This document shows positions 60,246 to 64,000 of a DNA stretch of 64,000 bases, piece after piece. Numbering within the stretch: the first letter of the stretch is position 1; each line of letters begins with the position of its first letter. A program made the position numbers and the translations under genes. A model generated the notes under the pieces. That model did no database searches. It worked only from the letters and a program-made list of their open reading frames with translations, and was not told the origin of the DNA. Source of the stretch: Capillidium heterosporum (lineage: Eukaryota; Entomophthoromycota; Entomophthoromycetes; Entomophthorales; Capillidiaceae); NCBI GenBank assembly GCA_016630905.1, contig WBMQ01000013.1:1302001-1366000 (forward strand), written 5' to 3'.

Positions 60246-63200
60246 GAGGGAAAGAGTGTACGCGTGGGCGTACACTAGGGAGGCAAGAGAGTAAAGAGAG
60301 AGAGAGGGAAAGAGTGTACGCCATGGGCGTACACAGAGAGGCAAGAGAGTAGGGCTAGTAGAGGGAAAGAGTGTACGTGTGGGCGTACACTAGGGAGGCA
60401 AGAGAGTAAAGAGAGAGAGAGGGAAAGAGTGTACGCCATGGGCGTACACAGAGAGGCAAGAGAGTAAAGAGAGAGAGAGGGAAAGAGTGTACGCCATGGG
60501 CGTACACAGAGAGGCACAAGAGTAGGGCTAGTAGAGGGAAAGAGTGTACGCGTGGGCGTACACTAGGGAGGCAAGAGAGTAAAGAGAGAGAGAGGGAAAG
60601 AGTGTACGCCATGGGCGTACACAGAGAGGCAAGAGAGTAAAGAGAGAGAGAGGGAAAGAGTGTACGCCATGGGCGTACACAGAGAGGCACAAGAGTAGGG
60701 CTAGTAGAGGGAAAGAGTGTACGCGTGGGCGTACACTAGGGAGGCAAGAGAGTAAAGAGAGAGAGAGGGAAAGAGTGTACGCCATGGGCGTACACAGAGA
60801 GGCACAAGAGTAGGGCTAGTAGAGGGAAAGAGTGTACGCGTGGGCGTACACTAGGGAGGCAAGAGAGTAAAGAGAGAGAGAGGGAAAGAGTGTACGCCAT
60901 GGGCGTACACAGAGAGGCACAAGAGTAGGGCTAGTAGAGGGAAAGAGTGTACGCGTGGGCGTACACTAGGGAGGCAAGAGAGTAAAGAGAGAGAGAGGGA
61001 AAGAGTGTACGCCATGGGCGTACACAGAGAGGCAAGAGAGTAAAGAGAGAGAGAGGGAAAGAGTGTACGCCATGGGCGTACACAGAGAGGCACAAGAGTA
61101 GGGCTAGTAGAGGGAAAGAGTGTACGCGTGGGCGTACACTAGGGAGGCAAGAGAGTAAAGAGAGAGAGAGGGAAAGAGTGTACGCCATGGGCGTACACAG
61201 AGAGGCACAAGAGTAGGGCTAGTAGAGGGAAAGAGTGTACGCGTGGGCGTACACTAGGGAGGCAAGAGAGTAAAGAGAGAGAGAGGGAAAGAGTGTACGC
61301 CATGGGCGTACACAGAGAGGCACAAGAGTAGGGCTAGTAGAGGGAAAGAGTGTACGCGTGGGCGTACACTAGGGAGGCAAGAGAGTAAAGAGAGAGAGAG
61401 GGAAAGAGTGTACGCCATGGGCGTACACAGAGAGGCACAAGAGTAGGGCTAGTAGAGGGAAAGAGTGTACGCGTGGGCGTACACTAGGGAGGCAAGAGAG
61501 TAAAGAGAGAGAGAGGGAAAGAGTGTACGCCATGGGCGTACACAGAGAGGCACAAGAGTAGGGCTAGTAGAGGGAAAGAGTGTACGCGTGGGCGTACACT
61601 AGGGAGGCAAGAGAGTAAAGAGAGAGAGAGGGAAAGAGTGTACGCCATGGGCGTACACAGAGAGGCACAAGAGTAGGGCTAGTAGAGGGAAAGAGTGTAC
61701 GCGTGGGCGTACACTAGGGAGGCAAGAGAGTAAAGAGAGAGAGAGGGAAAGAGTGTACGCCATGGGCGTACACAGAGAGGCACAAGAGTAGGGCTAGTAG
61801 AGGGAAAGAGTGTACGCGTGGGCGTACACTAGGGAGGCAAGAGAGTAAAGAGAGAGAGAGGGAAAGAGTGTACGCCATGGGCGTACACAGAGAGGCACAA
61901 GAGTAGGGCTAGTAGAGGGAAAGAGTGTACGCGTGGGCGTACACTAGGGAGGCAAGAGAGTAAAGAGAGAGAGAGGGAAAGAGTGTACGCCATGGGCGTA
62001 CACAGAGAGGCACAAGAGTAGGGCTAGTAGAGGGAAAGAGTGTACGCGTGGGCGTACACTAGGGAGGCAAGAGAGTAAAGAGAGAGAGAGGGAAAGAGTG
62101 TACGCCATGGGCGTACACAGAGAGGCACAAGAGTAGGGCTAGTAGAGGGAAAGAGTGTACGCGTGGGCGTACACTAGGGAGGCAAGAGAGTAAAGAGAGA
62201 GAGAGGGAAAGAGTGTACGCCATGGGCGTACACAGAGAGGCACAAGAGTAGGGCTAGTAGAGGGAAAGAGTGTACGCGTGGGCGTACACTAGGGAGGCAA
62301 GAGAGTAAAGAGAGAGAGAGGGAAAGAGTGTACGCCATGGGCGTACACAGAGAGGCACAAGAGTAGGGCTAGTAGAGGGAAAGAGTGTACGCGTGGGCGT
62401 ACACTAGGGAGGCAAGAGAGTAAAGAGAGAGAGAGGGAAAGAGTGTACGCCATGGGCGTACACAGAGAGGCACAAGAGTAGGGCTAGTAGAGGGAAAGAG
62501 TGTACGCGTGGGCGTACACTAGGGAGGCAAGAGAGTAAAGAGAGAGAGAGGGAAAGAGTGTACGCCATGGGCGTACACAGAGAGGCACAAGAGTAGGGCT
62601 AGTAGAGGGAAAGAGTGTACGCGTGGGCGTACACTAGGGAGGCAAGAGAGTAAAGAGAGAGAGAGGGAAAGAGTGTACGCCATGGGCGTACACAGAGAGG
62701 CACAAGAGTAGGGCTAGTAGAGGGAAAGAGTGTACGCGTGGGCGTACACTAGGGAGGCAAGAGAGTAAAGAGAGAGAGAGGGAAAGAGTGTACGCCATGG
62801 GCGTACACAGAGAGGCACAAGAGTAGGGCTAGTAGAGGGAAAGAGTGTACGCGTGGGCGTACACTAGGGAGGCAAGAGAGTAAAGAGAGAGAGAGGGAAA
62901 GAGTGTACGCCATGGGCGTACACAGAGAGGCACAAGAGTAGGGCTAGTAGAGGGAAAGAGTGTACGCGTGGGCGTACACTAGGGAGGCAAGAGAGTAAAG
63001 AGAGAGAGAGGGAAAGAGTGTACGCCATGGGCGTACACAGAGAGGCACAAGAGTAGGGCTAGTAGAGGGAAAGAGTGTACGCGTGGGCGTACACTAGGGA
63101 GGCAAGAGAGTAAAGAGAGAGAGAGGGAAAGAGTGTACGCCATGGGCGTACACAGAGAGGCACAAGAGTAGGGCTAGTAGAGGGAAAGAGTGTACGCGTG

Positions 63201-64000
63201 GGCGTACACTAGGGAGGCAAGAGAGTAAAGAGAGAGAGAGGGAAAGAGTGTACGCCATGGGCGTACACAGAGAGGCACAAGAGTAGGGCTAGTAGAGGGA
63301 AAGAGTGTACGCGTGGGCGTACACTAGGGAGGCAAGAGAGTAAAGAGAGAGAGAGGGAAAGAGTGTACGCCATGGGCGTACACAGAGAGGCACAAGAGTA
63401 GGGCTAGTAGAGGGAAAGAGTGTACGCGTGGGCGTACACTAGGGAGGCAAGAGAGTAAAGAGAGAGAGAGGGAAAGAGTGTACGCCATGGGCGTACACAG
63501 AGAGGCACAAGAGTAGGGCTAGTAGAGGGAAAGAGTGTACGCGTGGGCGTACACTAGGGAGGCAAGAGAGTAAAGAGAGAGAGAGGGAAAGAGTGTACGC
63601 CATGGGCGTACACAGAGAGGCACAAGAGTAGGGCTAGTAGAGGGAAAGAGTGTACGCGTGGGCGTACACTAGGGAGGCAAGAGAGTAAAGAGAGAGAGAG
63701 GGAAAGAGTGTACGCCATGGGCGTACACAGAGAGGCACAAGAGTAGGGCTAGTAGAGGGAAAGAGTGTACGCGTGGGCGTACACTAGGGAGGCAAGAGAG
63801 TAAAGAGAGAGAGAGGGAAAGAGTGTACGCCATGGGCGTACACAGAGAGGCACAAGAGTAGGGCTAGTAGAGGGAAAGAGTGTACGCGTGGGCGTACACT
63901 AGGGAGGCAAGAGAGTAAAGAGAGAGAGAGGGAAAGAGTGTACGCCATGGGCGTACACAGAGAGGCACAAGAGTAGGGCTAGTAGAGGGAAAGAGTGTAC
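60246..64000. repeat. 115-bp dimeric minisatellite array, continuing past the window
   Basis: Two monomer types alternate. Type A (~57 bp) has core GTGTACGCCATGGGCGTACAC broken as stem GTGTACGC, loop CATGG, stem GCGTACAC, then a linker with CACAAGAGTAGGGCTAGTAG. Type B (~58 bp) has the same stems with loop GTGG and a linker ending in AAAGAGAGAGAGAGGGAA. The A-B pair repeats every 115 bp with almost no differences from about 61100 to the window end (about 25 dimers). Between 60246 and 61100 the order is irregular (B, A-like, B, A/B hybrid, A). The plus strand is strongly purine-rich. Open frames on the minus strand (Leu/Ser/Pro repeats) come from the repeat itself. Confidence 0.97.

Noticed and set aside
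59563-61188. Minus-strand open frames up to 253 codons with Leu/Ser/Pro/Arg repeats in the satellite.
   Set aside because: They are translations of the tandem repeat. The 115-bp period changes frame every unit, no such frames persist in the perfect part of the array, and no domain is visible.
59746-64000. CRISPR-like array of palindromic repeats with spacers.
   Set aside because: The linkers between hairpins are themselves repeated, not unique spacers, and the genome is eukaryotic.

Overview
The window looks like a contig from a fungal nuclear genome. Three things point there: spliced genes with tiny GT..AG introns (40-49 nt), fungal-type proteins (two 14-TM DHA2 major-facilitator transporters, a GLUT-like sugar porter, an Msn2/4-type zinc-finger regulator, ribosomal protein eL34), and a long AT-rich block of LTR retrotransposons carrying transition-only decay of the kind made by repeat-induced point mutation (RIP). 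I cannot fix the phylum from the sequence. RIP would suit an ascomycete, while the transporter style would also suit an early-diverging fungus.

Layout. (1) 1-14 kb is a gene-bearing arm: partial DHA2 transporter (-), GLUT-like sugar porter (+), DHA2 transporter (+), an unrecognised acidic 361-aa protein (-), and a two-finger C2H2 regulator (+) behind a 2.7-kb non-coding stretch. All three transporter genes are broken by single-base indels in short homopolymers, five in total, yet the downstream protein is intact in the next frame. This suggests consensus errors in the assembly, or very young pseudogenes. (2) About 14.2-51.4 kb is gene-free and very AT-rich. It is built of nested LTRs of three families (called A, B and C here), many with perfect 5-bp target-site duplications (TSDs), plus one ruined Ty3/Gypsy gag-pol (43.1-47.3 kb). 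Inside it lies a 6.7-kb AT-rich island (29.0-35.7 kb) that I cannot assign to any of the three families. (3) 51.4-53.6 kb is a small gene island holding the three-exon eL34 gene. (4) 53.6-56.9 kb holds more LTRs. (5) 56.95-59.74 kb is a young, almost unmutated, internally deleted Ty3/Gypsy element on the minus strand, with two LTRs, a polypurine tract, a gag frame that starts inside the LTR, and a TATAT TSD. (6) 59.75 kb to the window end is a GC-richer minisatellite whose ~57-bp monomers, each with a hairpin-forming core, have been amplified as a 115-bp dimer.

Family definitions used below. LTR-A runs from TGTTAGGAAA to TTTCCTTACA (600-720 bp; a variant is called A2). LTR-B runs from TGTCAACTTAG to CCAGCCAACA and has three different middles: B1 ~880, B2 ~650 and B3 ~590 bp. 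LTR-C runs from TGTAACAACC to GGACCTTACA (about 690-930 bp) and is tied to Ty3/Gypsy coding sequence. Strand for C follows the gag sense. Strand for A and B follows the TATA-like box inside the LTR and is an inference.

Functionally, the genes are membrane uptake/efflux, a putative stress regulator and a housekeeping ribosomal protein; they do not form a pathway. The notable biology is the contrast between a RIP-destroyed nested-LTR domain and an adjoining unmutated Gypsy element and satellite.
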